In this document: positions 44,783 through 53,950 of the stretch, piece after piece
How the letters are laid out: each line of letters starts with the position of its first letter
Position numbering within the stretch: the stretch's first letter is position 1
From: Paraburkholderia azotifigens
Lineage (GTDB): Bacteria; Pseudomonadota; Gammaproteobacteria; Burkholderiales; Burkholderiaceae
Length of the DNA stretch: 64,000 nucleotides
Direction of reading: 5' to 3'
NCBI RefSeq assembly: GCF_007995085.1
Contig: NZ_VOQS01000005.1
Span: 620,001 to 684,000, forward strand
The notes under the pieces: model-generated
Told to the model about the DNA's origin: nothing
The model's input: only the letters and a program-made list of their open reading frames with translations
Databases searched by the model: none
Made by a program: the position numbers and the translations under genes

Positions 44783-45106
44783 GAGATGCGAGGCTCCGTC
44801 GGTAACGGCACACGCTGCAAACGCCAGATGCCGAGCCCTGACCGCCAGGCATGCTATACCGGGCTCTGGGCATCTTGCGTATTGGGGCCGCGCAGTTATG
44901 ATCGGACTGACGGATCAATCCGCACCATGATGCCTCGCGAAACAGGGAACCCTGTTGACTGCGTGACTTCCTTCGAGGAGGTGGGATCTGGGCGGTTGTA
45001 CAAGGCACCGGGCCGCACACGCGACGAACGAACGGCATGATCTTCGCGTCGCGCAGTCATGACGCGCGACGTCGAGGTTCCGCATGAAAAGGAAGGGGCA
45101 CCGCTT
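44783..45106. other. gap between the damaged pair and the zinc-ribbon gene
   Basis: About 320 bp. Forward open frames here have poor composition and no ribosome site. Nothing beyond the two promoters can be supported. Confidence 0.4.
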
Positions 45107-46219
45107 ATGAAAAAAGGGATCGCTGCGAACACCAGTCAGGCATTTTCGCGTCCGGCCCGTCTGCTAAAAGTCGCTTCCTGGATCATCGCGATTGCCTTCG
45201 CGATCTTTCTGAACATGTTGGGCTCACTCGTGATCCGCGATCTGATGTACGCGCCGCGCGGCGGGCCACCGGATCCCTCGCAGTTCAGCGATGCGGCGAC
45301 GTCACAGCTCGATGCGCAGATGCGCGATGTGCAGCTTCGGCGGGACGCACTCAACGACAGGATCGAGAACACTCGTATTGCTCACGACCGGGCAGACAAG
45401 CTGTACGTGGAGGCGCGCGACAGTTTCAGGAACTGGATTGCGACCAGACAGGCCACAGGGGATAGCCGCAATGATCCGGAATTGCTTGCACGGACACAGA
45501 GGCTCGACGAACTTCAGGCGAGCGTCGCAGGTTGGCAAAGCCAGCAGAATGCCCTTTCCGATGAGACCCGGCCGATCGATGCGCGTCTGAACCAGTTGCG
45601 CATCGAGATCGCGGCCGCAAGGCAGGCCGCCGGGAAGCGCTACGAGGCGGCGAGCCGTCATTACGAACTCGTCGTGTTCGGGTGGCGCCTTGCGTTGACG
45701 CTCCCGCTTCTTCTCGTTGCCATATGGCTGTTCATCCGGTTTCGCAAGCACAGGTACTGGCCGTTCGTGTACGGCTTTGGACTCTTCGCGCTGACGGCGT
45801 TCTTCGTCGAGCTTGTCCCGTATCTGCCCAGTTTCGGGGGATATGTACGCGTGCTGGTGGGTGTCGCGCTCACCGTCTTCGCCGGGGTCTACACGCTCCG
45901 CGCGTTCCAGAAATATGTCGAGCGAAAACGCGCGGAACTGGAACAGAGCCAAATGGAACGCGCGCAGAGCGTCGATTACGAAAAGGCGCTCAGCACATAC
46001 CCGAAGAAGTTATGCCCGTCGTGCGACAAACCGTGGCATCTTGGCGGCGAGCAGGTCTCGTACTGCATCCATTGCGGCTTGAATCTTTTCAAGGTCTGCG
46101 CTTGCGGCGGCCGCAACTTTGCCTTCTTCCCGTTCTGCAACCAGTGCGGCGAGCCCGTTACGGAAGCGGCCCAACTGCGCGCGGCAGGGTCCGGCGAGCG
46201 CCCGCCTGAAAGTAACTGA
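45107..46219 (+). CDS. membrane protein with coiled coil and C-terminal double zinc ribbon
   Basis: About 370 residues from MKKGIAANTS (AAGGGG site upstream); an earlier ATG at 45059 is less well placed. One transmembrane helix at about 20-42, a periplasmic stretch with coiled-coil character (about 65-185), then three or four helices (about 190-265), and a cytoplasmic tail. The tail has two zinc-ribbon pairs: CPSC...CIHC and CACG...CNQC. Function unknown. Architecture suggests an envelope scaffold or stress protein. It stands alone, convergent with the permease gene. Confidence 0.75.
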   Translation: MKKGIAANTSQAFSRPARLLKVASWIIAIAFAIFLNMLGSLVIRDLMYAPRGGPPDPSQFSDAATSQLDAQMRDVQLRRDALNDRIENTRIAHDRADKLYVEARDSFRNWIATRQATGDSRNDPELLARTQRLDELQASVAGWQSQQNALSDETRPIDARLNQLRIEIAAARQAAGKRYEAASRHYELVVFGWRLALTLPLLLVAIWLFIRFRKHRYWPFVYGFGLFALTAFFVELVPYLPSFGGYVRVLVGVALTVFAGVYTLRAFQKYVERKRAELEQSQMERAQSVDYEKALSTYPKKLCPSCDKPWHLGGEQVSYCIHCGLNLFKVCACGGRNFAFFPFCNQCGEPVTEAAQLRAAGSGERPPESN

Positions 46220-46335
46220 AATATCCGTCTCTCGAGTCGACACAGCCTATGACGCGGGAGGGCGGCTGCGCACGAAATACTCGCCCGTCCGGCGCCCGCC
46301 GTGTCGACACATGTGCGGCGAATCGCAGGGGCGCG

Positions 46336-47865
46336 TCAGGTCTGCCCCTCGATCCCGCGCAGTTCACGTTCGCGCTCGTTCGTCAGCTTCGCGATGGGCG
46401 GCCCCGCGAAATTCCTGCGCACGCCCGCGCCGTACCAGATTGTCAGCAGCACCGCCAGCAGCCCGGCGATCACATACACGACCTTCTGGTTCGGCGGCTG
46501 GATGCCGACATAGGCGAGCACCAGCGCCCCGAATACGGCGGCAATCGCGAACGGTTTCGACATGACGCCCAGCTGGAACGGGCCCTTGTCGGTCCATGTG
46601 CGGCCTTCGGCGAAAATGCCCGCTGCAATCGGCATCGCATACGACACGAAGAGAAAGACCGCGCTACCGGCGCTCAGCACCGTGAAAGCGTCGCCATACA
46701 GCGTGACAGCAATGGCCAGCGCGGCAGATGTCCAGATCGCGGCGACAGGCGTGCGATGAGCGGGATTGACCTTGCGCAGCCACCTTGAAGCGGGCAGGCC
46801 GCCGTCGCGTGCGAACGCGAACATCATGCGCGAAGTGGAGGTCACGGCGGCGAGGCCACATACGTAGTTGATGAAGAACATCAGCAGTTCGATCGCGATG
46901 CGCAGCGGCGTGGGGATCGGTGCAAGGATCGCTTCGAAGAAGCCCGTGCCCTGCTTGACGGCCGCGCCGATATCCGGCATCACGAGCACGAACGCGCACA
47001 CCATCACATAGCCGAACGTCGTCGACCAGAACACCGAGCCGATGATGCCGCGCGGCACGTTACGCGCGGCCTGATGTGTTTCCTCCGAGGTGTGCGCCGA
47101 GGCGTCGAAGCCGGTAATCGTATAGGCCGTGAGCAGCAGGCCCGACAGGAACGCCATCGCCATGGTTTGCTTCGGCCATGCGCCGCCGTCGACGCCCGTG
47201 AAATTCGTGAACGTGACGAGGCGCGACAGATCTACCTTCACGGGGGAGAACACGAGCAGCGACGCCACCAGCAGGATCGTCACCACGAAGATCAGATAGC
47301 CCGACAGGTCGGTGATCCGGCTCGTGATCCGAATGCCGCGATGATTCAGGAACGCCTGCGAAGCGGTGATTACCGTGAGGAAGATCGTCTGATCCCACCA
47401 GCCGAGGGCATCGGACTTCACGCCGAACATCGGTGCGATCAGCGTGCGAAAGAACGGATCATAGGTGCCGTAGTTGATCGCGGCGACCACGAATACGAGG
47501 CCGAGCAGATTGAGCCAGGCAGTGAGCCAGCCCCAGGTCTTGCCGCCCAGAATCGAGCTCCAGTGATAGAGCCCGCCCGCCGTCGGATACGACGAGGCGA
47601 TCTGCGCCATGGCCGCTGCGACCACCATCGCGAACAGCGAGCCGAGCGGCCAGCCGAGTCCGATGGAAGCGCCGCCCGCCGCCGACAGCCCCATCTGGAA
47701 CGACGTGATGCCGCCCGACAGAATGCAGATCAGCGAGAACGACACCGCGAAGTTCGAGAACGCCCCCATGCGCCGGGACAGTTCCTGTGCGTAGCCCATC
47801 TTGTGCAACAGATTGACATCGTTGTCGGCGGCTTCAACCGACGGCGCTGCGGTATTGACGTCCAT
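46336..47865 (-). CDS. APC-superfamily amino acid/amine permease
   Basis: A 509-residue protein with about 12 helices, starting MDVNTAAPSVEAADND. The first helix block FAVSFSLICILSGGITSF and the cytoplasmic TSEETHQAARNVPRGI loop are typical of the amino acid/choline-GABA permease group. It is 67 bp downstream of the SDR gene on the same strand. With the AraC regulator opposite, it may form a small amine or amino-alcohol utilisation unit. The exact substrate is unknown. Confidence 0.85.
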   Translation of the reverse strand: MDVNTAAPSVEAADNDVNLLHKMGYAQELSRRMGAFSNFAVSFSLICILSGGITSFQMGLSAAGGASIGLGWPLGSLFAMVVAAAMAQIASSYPTAGGLYHWSSILGGKTWGWLTAWLNLLGLVFVVAAINYGTYDPFFRTLIAPMFGVKSDALGWWDQTIFLTVITASQAFLNHRGIRITSRITDLSGYLIFVVTILLVASLLVFSPVKVDLSRLVTFTNFTGVDGGAWPKQTMAMAFLSGLLLTAYTITGFDASAHTSEETHQAARNVPRGIIGSVFWSTTFGYVMVCAFVLVMPDIGAAVKQGTGFFEAILAPIPTPLRIAIELLMFFINYVCGLAAVTSTSRMMFAFARDGGLPASRWLRKVNPAHRTPVAAIWTSAALAIAVTLYGDAFTVLSAGSAVFLFVSYAMPIAAGIFAEGRTWTDKGPFQLGVMSKPFAIAAVFGALVLAYVGIQPPNQKVVYVIAGLLAVLLTIWYGAGVRRNFAGPPIAKLTNERERELRGIEGQT

Positions 47866-47932
47866 GACGCGATCCTTCAAACAGGGTTGTGTCGAAGCGG
47901 CGCAACAGCGTGAACGCGCGACAGAAAGCGGC

Positions 47933-48709
47933 TCACGCAGCCGTGAAGCAGTTATCGACGAACAGATGGGCGCCGTTGACGAAGCTCGCGTCGTCGCTGG
48001 CGAGAAAGAGGGCGGCGCGTGCGACTTCTTCCGGCGCGCACAGACGGCCCTGCTGCAGCGACAACGCCGCCTCGCTTGCATCGAAGCCATAGTTCGCGAG
48101 CGCGCTGATTTCGCGGCGTCCATGCGGGGTATCGATGAAGCCGGGGCACACGGCGTTGCAGCGGATCCCGCGATCGCGGTACTCGACGGCGATTGCACGC
48201 GCAAACATGGCGCAGGCGCCCTTGGTGGTGCAGTACAGCACTTCGAGCGGCGTCGCCGCTACCGACGAAATCGACGCCGTGCAGACAATCGATCCGCCGC
48301 CCGCGGCGAGCATGTGCGGCAGCACCGCGCGCGTCATCATGAACATGCTCTTCACGTTGACGTTCATCAGCCAGTCGTAGTCGTCGTCGGTGGTATCGGC
48401 AAACGGTTTCACCACGATGCTGCCCGCGTGATTGAAGAGCACGTCGATGCGCCCGAAGCGGGCAACGATGCTCGCGACGGCGGCGTCCACGGCGGCGCGC
48501 TTCGACACGTCGGCGATGAAGAGCTCCGCGACGCCGCCCGCCGCGCGAATACGCGTGACCACTTCCTCGCCCGCATCGCCATTGATGTCGACCACGGCCA
48601 CGCGCGCGCCTTCGTGCGCGAACAACAGCGATGCCGCGCCGCCTGCGCCCGTCGCGCCGCCTGACACGATCGCGATCCTGCCTTCCAGCCGGCCCGTCGT
48701 TCTGCTCAT
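47933..48709 (-). CDS. short-chain dehydrogenase/reductase
   Basis: A 258-residue classical SDR with GGGAGGCG upstream of ATG 48709 (reading the minus strand). Cofactor loop SGGATGAGGA, Asp41 after the second strand (NAD preference), NHAG at 93-96, and catalytic Tyr159-x3-Lys163 (YCTTK) with the preceding Ser pair. The C-terminus carries DGAH-like SFVNGAHLFVDN. It heads a two-gene unit with the permease and is divergent from the AraC regulator. Confidence 0.88.
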   Translation of the reverse strand: MSRTTGRLEGRIAIVSGGATGAGGAASLLFAHEGARVAVVDINGDAGEEVVTRIRAAGGVAELFIADVSKRAAVDAAVASIVARFGRIDVLFNHAGSIVVKPFADTTDDDYDWLMNVNVKSMFMMTRAVLPHMLAAGGGSIVCTASISSVAATPLEVLYCTTKGACAMFARAIAVEYRDRGIRCNAVCPGFIDTPHGRREISALANYGFDASEAALSLQQGRLCAPEEVARAALFLASDDASFVNGAHLFVDNCFTAA

Positions 48710-48752
48710 GTACGCCTCCCGTTTCAGTCGTTTCTTGCGGACAAGGTAGGGG

Positions 48753-48789
48753 TGGCAAAAACGGGCGACTATCCAAAATTGGCAAAAAC
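48753..48789. promoter_or_regulatory. direct-repeat operator in the SDR/AraC intergenic region
   Basis: TGGCAAAAAC occurs twice in the same orientation (48753-48762 and 48780-48789), 27 bp apart, in an AT-rich patch 44-80 bp before the SDR start. Same-orientation repeats fit binding by an AraC-family regulator, encoded just to the right. Confidence 0.6.
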
Positions 48790-48939
48790 ATAAAAAATCC
48801 ATAAAAATTACCCACTGACCGGCGATGACCCGACCAGCGGCGCATGCCGCATGGTTTGCACCGTTCGCATGTTTTTTGGTCATCTACACTGGTCAGCACG
48901 CAGCCTTATGGAGCGTGTCATCAGGAATCGGGAGAATCG

Positions 48940-49938
48940 ATGGAGCCGGTCTCTCAGCCAAACCGGGCAGTGCAGATCCGTTACTGCCGCAATATCGACG
49001 AGCAGGCGCTGCTGCTCGACGCCTGGAACCAGAACTACTGCCAGATCTCGCGCGGCGTCTTTGACGGCGCCGTGAGCCTGTTTGGCGCAGGCGGCGTCAA
49101 GGTGCTGGTCGAGCGGCTGAACCGGACCGTGTACCAGCGCGGTCAGGTGTTGCCGTCCAGGCTCGCCGTGGGCGTTCCGTTCGAGCTTGAGGGGCATGCG
49201 CTGCTGTGCGGTCAGACGAGCCATCGCGACGGCCTGCATCTGTTTTCGGGCGAGGGCGGTATCGAGTTCCTGTCACCCGACAGGCACGTCGTGGTGAATC
49301 TCGAGATTGAGCCCGACGCCATTCGCGACGCCGTGGTGCGCTCGCAGCTCGATGACATCCGCACGCTGCTGGGCGCGAGGCCTGGCGTGCTGAATGTCGA
49401 TCCCGTCCAGTTGCAGGCGTTTCGACAGGTGCTGAAACAGATCCTCGATACCGTTGCGGACAGGCCTGCCTTGCTCGACGACACGGGCGTCGCAGCGGCG
49501 TTCGAGAAGTCCGTGATTTTCGGTCTCGCCGATGCGTTGCGCGATGTGCGAGGCTTCGATTCACAGGGGCATGTCCAGGCGCGGCATGCGCAGGCCCGGC
49601 TTGCGCGCAGCTGGCAACTCGTGCGGCGCGTCAGGGATCTCGTCGAAGCGTCACCGGAATGCCCGCTGTCGGTGGCGGAGCTGTGCGCGCGGTTTCGCGC
49701 GAGCCGGCGGACGTTGCAATACGCATTCGAGGAGACGCTTGGCGTCAATCCTTCCGCATATATCCGCGCTGTCCGGCTAGATCACGTGCGGCGTGAGTTG
49801 CGTCATGCCGCTTCGGTGACCGAGGTCGCCACCCGGTGGGGCTTCTGGCACTTCGGCAATTTCTCGAGCGAGTACCGCGGGCAGTTTGGCGAATTGCCGA
49901 GTGATACCTGGCGGCGCTGCAGGGCACAGGCCGCATAA
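48940..49938 (+). CDS. AraC-family transcriptional regulator, EutR-like
   Basis: A 332-residue regulator starting MEPVSQPNRAV behind GGGAG. The N-terminal about 210 residues are a sensor region; the C-terminal AraC HTH pair is at about 235-325 (VAELCARFRASRRTLQYAFEETLG and VTEVATRWGFWHFGNFSSEYRGQFGELPS in outline). It resembles the ethanolamine regulator EutR in the HTH. Divergent from the SDR/permease pair with direct repeats between. Confidence 0.82.
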   Translation: MEPVSQPNRAVQIRYCRNIDEQALLLDAWNQNYCQISRGVFDGAVSLFGAGGVKVLVERLNRTVYQRGQVLPSRLAVGVPFELEGHALLCGQTSHRDGLHLFSGEGGIEFLSPDRHVVVNLEIEPDAIRDAVVRSQLDDIRTLLGARPGVLNVDPVQLQAFRQVLKQILDTVADRPALLDDTGVAAAFEKSVIFGLADALRDVRGFDSQGHVQARHAQARLARSWQLVRRVRDLVEASPECPLSVAELCARFRASRRTLQYAFEETLGVNPSAYIRAVRLDHVRRELRHAASVTEVATRWGFWHFGNFSSEYRGQFGELPSDTWRRCRAQAA

Positions 49939-50252
49939 AAGATCGCCACAGGGCTGGCAGCCTGACGCGTGTGATCGTCGACACGACCGTCTTGTGCGCC
50001 CTTGACAATGTTGTTTGCCCGCAGATCCCGGTGAGGTGCTGATTTATAACAATATGAATTCATTTATTGAACTGTTTTCCCAAGGATGGCTTCGCAGCAT
50101 CCGCGCTCGGCTAACGGCGAATTTATGCAACGATATGGTATCTACGCGCTGTCCCGGCAAGATAGTTTGATCGATGACGCGCATCTCACCCTGTCCAAAA
50201 ATATGACGTAGTTGCTTCAATTCGACGTCGTCTCATCCTTCGTAAAGGGGCA
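49939..50252. other. AT-rich gap before the imuA fragment
   Basis: About 310 bp, noticeably AT-rich around 50040-50130. No gene, RNA or IS end was recognised. The missing 5' part of imuA is not present here in any frame. Confidence 0.4.
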
Positions 50253-50729
50253 ATGACTGCCCCAATTGAGGAGTGTCAGCTGCACGGCGACCCTTCGGAA
50301 ACCAGTGTTCCGGTTGACCGGGTGATGCTCGTCAAGGCTGCGAATAGCGCGGATGCACTCTGGTCTGTCGAGCAGATGCTTCGGGCGGGCACCTGCAGCG
50401 CCGTCATTTTCTGGGCGCAGCACGTGAAGGACTCGTCGCGTAGGCGGCTGCATCTGGCGGCGCAGTCGACGGAAAGCCTGTTCATCGTGGTAAGGCCGCT
50501 CGCGACAGCGCAGGACTCGTCGCCTGCGACGTTACGGCTCGCATTGCGACCGACGTGCGACGGACTGGTGATTGACATCGTCAAGGGTCGAGGTCCCGCG
50601 CTGGCCGGGCCAATCCCCGTGACACTGCAACCGACGCCCGTCCTGTTTTCGAATCGTGGCCGGGCGGCGAAGCCGGCGCGCGAAGGCGCAGACCACATCG
50701 TTAGTGCGCTTGAGCGGGCGCACGCATAA
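50253..50729 (+). pseudogene. imuA: C-terminal remnant of imuA (translesion synthesis)
   Basis: A 158-residue open frame whose residues from about 22 on match the C-terminal half of ImuA: LVKAANSADALWSVEQMLRAG, RRLHLAAQSTESLFIVVRPLA, ATLRLALRP and VIDIVKGRGP. A full ImuA is about 240 residues with a RecA-like front half that is missing here. The ATG has a plausible AAAGGGG site, so a short protein may still be made. imuB and dnaE2, its usual operon partners, are absent from the window. Confidence 0.7.
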
Positions 50730-50774
50730 CGCGTAGACTAGCTGGCGAAGTTCGCCGCACTGACGGGAGCGACC

Positions 50775-51737
50775 ATGTGCTATTCGGCGCAGATTGAAGC
50801 TGACTACAAACGGTATGTGCGGACGTTCGGCGCACACATGGATATCCGGGAATTCGCACGGCTCTACTGGGAGCGCGCCGAGGGACGGGTGAAAGCGAAG
50901 ATTCCCAAGGCGATGGACGACTCGTTTCGCTCGCCACAGTCCGAAAGTGAGTTCGAGATCAGACGGCTGATCGATCAGTACGACGCGGCTCAGGCAAAGA
51001 CGTTCGAGGAAGAGCTCTTCAGGCAGCGCGCGAGGCTCGTCGCAGCAGAGCGAACGCTGCAAACAAAACAGACGAAAGCGGCGACTGAAAGCAGGCGCAT
51101 CGCTGGCGACAAGATCGAAGCGGCGCTTCGTCGGCTTGACGACATCAGGCGCAGCGAGAGCGAACCGCGAGATTCCCGTATTTTCCCCGGGCACTATGCG
51201 CCGGTACTCGTCGTCGAAGATGGGCAGCGGGTCGTGAAGCCCATGAGGTACCAATGCCGGATGGAGGGTAAGCCGGCGAACTACGATCTCAAATATCCGG
51301 GCACCTACAACGCCAGACGGGACAATCTCGAAGGTTTCTGGAAACCCTTGTTCGGATATCGGCACGGCGTAGTGATGGTCGACGTCTTTTACGAGAACGT
51401 GAGTCGGGCCAGGAAGGAAGGGCGGGAACTGGCGGAGGGTGAAAAGGACGAAAATCTGGTGCTCGAATTTAAACCTGCGGATGGACGCACGATGCTGGTC
51501 GCCTGCTTGTGGTCGAAGTGGTCAGCACCAGGTGAGCCTGACCTGCTCTCGTTTGCTGCCATAACGGACGAGCCGCCGGAAGAGGTGGCGGCTGCAGGTC
51601 ATGACCGATGTATCGTGCCGATCAGGGAAGCGCATCTCGACGCATGGCTGAACCCCGACCCGAAGCGTCTGGACGCGCTATACGCGATACTCGACGACAG
51701 GGAGCGGCCATATTACGAGCACCGGATGGCAGCCTGA
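50775..51737 (+). CDS. SOS-response-associated peptidase (SRAP/HMCES-like)
   Basis: A 320-residue SRAP protein. The start MCYSAQ puts the catalytic Cys at position 2 after Met removal, which crosslinks to abasic sites in single-stranded DNA. Conserved NARRDNL and VDVFYEN give the Asn and Glu of the active site; a His lies in AAGHDRCIVPI. It is longer than YedK (about 220) because of an extra charged, coiled-coil-like insertion near residues 70-120. Placed 45 bp after the imuA remnant, another DNA-damage gene. Confidence 0.88.
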   Translation: MCYSAQIEADYKRYVRTFGAHMDIREFARLYWERAEGRVKAKIPKAMDDSFRSPQSESEFEIRRLIDQYDAAQAKTFEEELFRQRARLVAAERTLQTKQTKAATESRRIAGDKIEAALRRLDDIRRSESEPRDSRIFPGHYAPVLVVEDGQRVVKPMRYQCRMEGKPANYDLKYPGTYNARRDNLEGFWKPLFGYRHGVVMVDVFYENVSRARKEGRELAEGEKDENLVLEFKPADGRTMLVACLWSKWSAPGEPDLLSFAAITDEPPEEVAAAGHDRCIVPIREAHLDAWLNPDPKRLDALYAILDDRERPYYEHRMAA

Positions 51738-51774
51738 CTGCTGGCTATTATCGTTCGTCCGAATCGCCAGCCGG

Positions 51775-52086
51775 TCAGTTTCGCTTCCCTTTGAGGGTGA
51801 AAGGCGCAAGCAACGCCTCCATGTCGAGCTGATGCCCCTGAAGCAGAAGCAGTCGAGCGTGGAGCACCGTGTTTTCGAGAACAAGCTTGGCGGTGCTCAG
51901 GAGATACAGCGCATGGACGTCGGAGACGGACATGTCTGTTTCTACGTTGTGGTGCCGCTCAACGAGCGAGCTGACAATGAGCCGCCTGAGTTCCTGTTCT
52001 CCAAACGGCAGGTCTGCATAGTCGATGGGGTCTTCGGCTTCCACTTCGCGAAGCATGTCGACAAGCATTTCCGTGCTCACTTGCAT
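51775..52086 (-). CDS. small hypothetical protein
   Basis: A 103-residue acidic, helical protein (MQVSTEMLVDMLREVEAED) behind a strong GGGAGG site. No known domain recognised. Lies between the SRAP gene and an H-NS-type gene. Confidence 0.6.
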   Translation of the reverse strand: MQVSTEMLVDMLREVEAEDPIDYADLPFGEQELRRLIVSSLVERHHNVETDMSVSDVHALYLLSTAKLVLENTVLHARLLLLQGHQLDMEALLAPFTLKGKRN

Positions 52087-52281
52087 GAATCCTCCCGGGA
52101 ATGAAGGTCAAGGTCAGTGCGGTCGAGGCATTGTTCTGTGCAAGCAGATTACCAATGGCGTTCACCTTGGTCCAGCTTCGGCATCGCCGGCGACATCGGG
52201 CGCGTGCCGTTTCGGCATATCGGACTCAGTGGGTTTTGCTGACGACAGTCGGACGGACCGGGCGGCGGGCGGTTCGCCCAC

Positions 52282-52620
52282 TCACAGTTCACGATGCGAC
52301 GGCTGTACGGCTGCCAGCCGGCTGCCTGCGAACGGGTCCTGACGCCAATCCACCTTTGAACGCGTCTCGGGCTCCCGTTGTACCGCGCGCGCTACGGCAA
52401 AGTGCTCGAGGGACTGGCCCGCGCTAATGGCCTGCTTCAGCCATTGCGGCATCTCACCGTCGCCTGACCAGGTTTCTCCTGTGGCACTGCGATATCGAGC
52501 CGTTTTCTGCCGGATCTGGTCTTCGGCGATCGCTGCCGCAAGGTCATCCAGTTCGATGCCGACTTCAGCCATTCTGCGGCGCAGGTAAGCGACCATACTG
52601 TCGCGTTTCCGCTCATCCAT
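52282..52620 (-). CDS. H-NS-family nucleoid protein
   Basis: A 112-residue protein. The N-terminal helix part (MDERKRDSMVAYLRRRMAEVGIEL in outline) probably dimerises; residues about 42-75 are the H-NS DNA-binding motif (ARYRSATGETWSGDGEMPQWL). The C-terminal 35 residues are extra. Divergent from the larger H-NS gene, with a 177-bp shared promoter. Confidence 0.8.
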   Translation of the reverse strand: MDERKRDSMVAYLRRRMAEVGIELDDLAAAIAEDQIRQKTARYRSATGETWSGDGEMPQWLKQAISAGQSLEHFAVARAVQREPETRSKVDWRQDPFAGSRLAAVQPSHREL

Positions 52621-52797
52621 GATATTTCCCCGTTTTACGAATGGCGCCTGGTGGCGCGTTCCTTGGTCAGGCGCAAGGCCTGTGCCTCGAGATTATCACT
52701 CCGGTACGGTGCCGCTTATAAGGTTTATCGCTCGATGGCCTGTTCGCACGGTTATATGGCATAGTGCCGCCAACACTAACGACGGGGAGAAACATCA

Positions 52798-53559
52798 ATG
52801 GCAACACTTGAAAAGGTTCAGGCGCAGATCGCAAAGCTCCGGGCGCAAGCGGAAGCTCTGGCCGCGAAACAGTCGTCCGGCGTGATCGCGAAGATTCGCG
52901 ACATCATGGAAAAGCACGGTTTGACGACCGCCGACATCGACGCGCATATCGGCGGTTCAAAGCGGCGTGGTCGCAAGCCGGGCGTCAAGGCTATCGCCAA
53001 GACGTCCGCGTCGGCAGCAAAATATCGCGACCCGAAAAGCGGCGCGACCTGGACGGGTCATGGTCGCGCGCCCGCCTGGATTGCCGGTGCGAAGGATCGC
53101 AGCAGGTATCTGGTCGAAGGTAACGCTGTCGCTTTGGTACCTGCCACGACGAAGAGCGAGAAGGCTGGGAATTACGTTCGGGGCCCGCAGGCGCCGAAGT
53201 ACCGCGATCCGAAGACGGGAGCAACATGGAGCGGCCGCGGTCCCGCACCCGCATGGCTTGCCGGTGCAAAAGACCGTACGAAGTTCCTGATTGCAGGGGC
53301 GACGGAAAGCGCTACGGGGTCGAAGCCTGCTACCGCGAAGAAGGTATCGACGCCGGCGAAAAAAACCGCGGCAAAGAAAGCCGCGGCGAAATCGGCAGTC
53401 GCTAGAAAGAGTGCAGTGAAGAAGGCTGCCACCCAGAAAGCAGTCATGCATAAGGCAGCGAAGAGAGTCATCGCGAAGAAGAGGGCCGTCACCGCCGACA
53501 CGGGTGGCGCTGTTTCTGCTGTTGCATCCGAAATTGCCGGTGAGACGTCTGCCTCCTGA
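52798..53559 (+). CDS. H-NS-family protein with two DNA-binding modules and histone-H1-like tail
   Basis: A 253-residue protein. Residues 1-50 are a dimerising coiled coil (ALEKVQAQIAKLRAQ-type). Two H-NS DNA-binding modules follow at about 74-106 (KYRDPKSGATWTGHGRAPAW) and 133-165 (KYRDPKTGATWSGRGPAPAW). The tail, about 177-235, is Lys/Ala-rich like histone H1 or bacterial H1 homologues. Typical H-NS proteins have one module and about 100-135 residues. Probably a nucleoid-compacting or xenogeneic-silencing protein. Confidence 0.85.
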   Translation: MATLEKVQAQIAKLRAQAEALAAKQSSGVIAKIRDIMEKHGLTTADIDAHIGGSKRRGRKPGVKAIAKTSASAAKYRDPKSGATWTGHGRAPAWIAGAKDRSRYLVEGNAVALVPATTKSEKAGNYVRGPQAPKYRDPKTGATWSGRGPAPAWLAGAKDRTKFLIAGATESATGSKPATAKKVSTPAKKTAAKKAAAKSAVARKSAVKKAATQKAVMHKAAKRVIAKKRAVTADTGGAVSAVASEIAGETSAS

Positions 53560-53589
53560 TTGATCGTCAGGTATCACCGGAATGACGAG

Positions 53590-53607
53590 CGGGACCTGTG
53601 CGTCCCG
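53590..53607 (+). terminator. hairpin after the large H-NS gene
   Basis: CGGGAC (53590-53595) pairs with GTCCCG (53602-53607) across a 6-nt loop, 31 bp after the stop codon. Confidence 0.6.
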
Positions 53608-53950
53608 TTCAAACATCTTCGACTCGATTGTCCCTTCGCGCTCAATCTGTAGCGGCCGACAGATTCCCACAGATCAGAGATGATCGGCTGCGTGCGGGCC
53701 ACTAGCTGCCATTCAGCGGTGGGCGGCCAATGTCGGCTCACGTGCGCAAAGCAGACGTCATCGTGCAACAATTTAACGAATCCACTCCTTTGACGATCCT
53801 TCAGGCAGCAGCGCAGGTCGCGCTGGCACATACCCGAAGTGCGGAGGAATAGAGGGACGTCATCGAGTTGACCATTGGTGAGTATCAGAAATTGACCGGA
53901 ATAACCGCCAACCTCGGGCGAGCCGTAGGTTTGCAAGTGAAATACAACGC
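53608..53950. other. gap between H-NS and TPM genes
   Basis: About 340 bp. A reverse open frame of 126 codons covers it but has no ribosome site and a composition unlike a protein; it is judged non-coding or a remnant. Confidence 0.4.
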
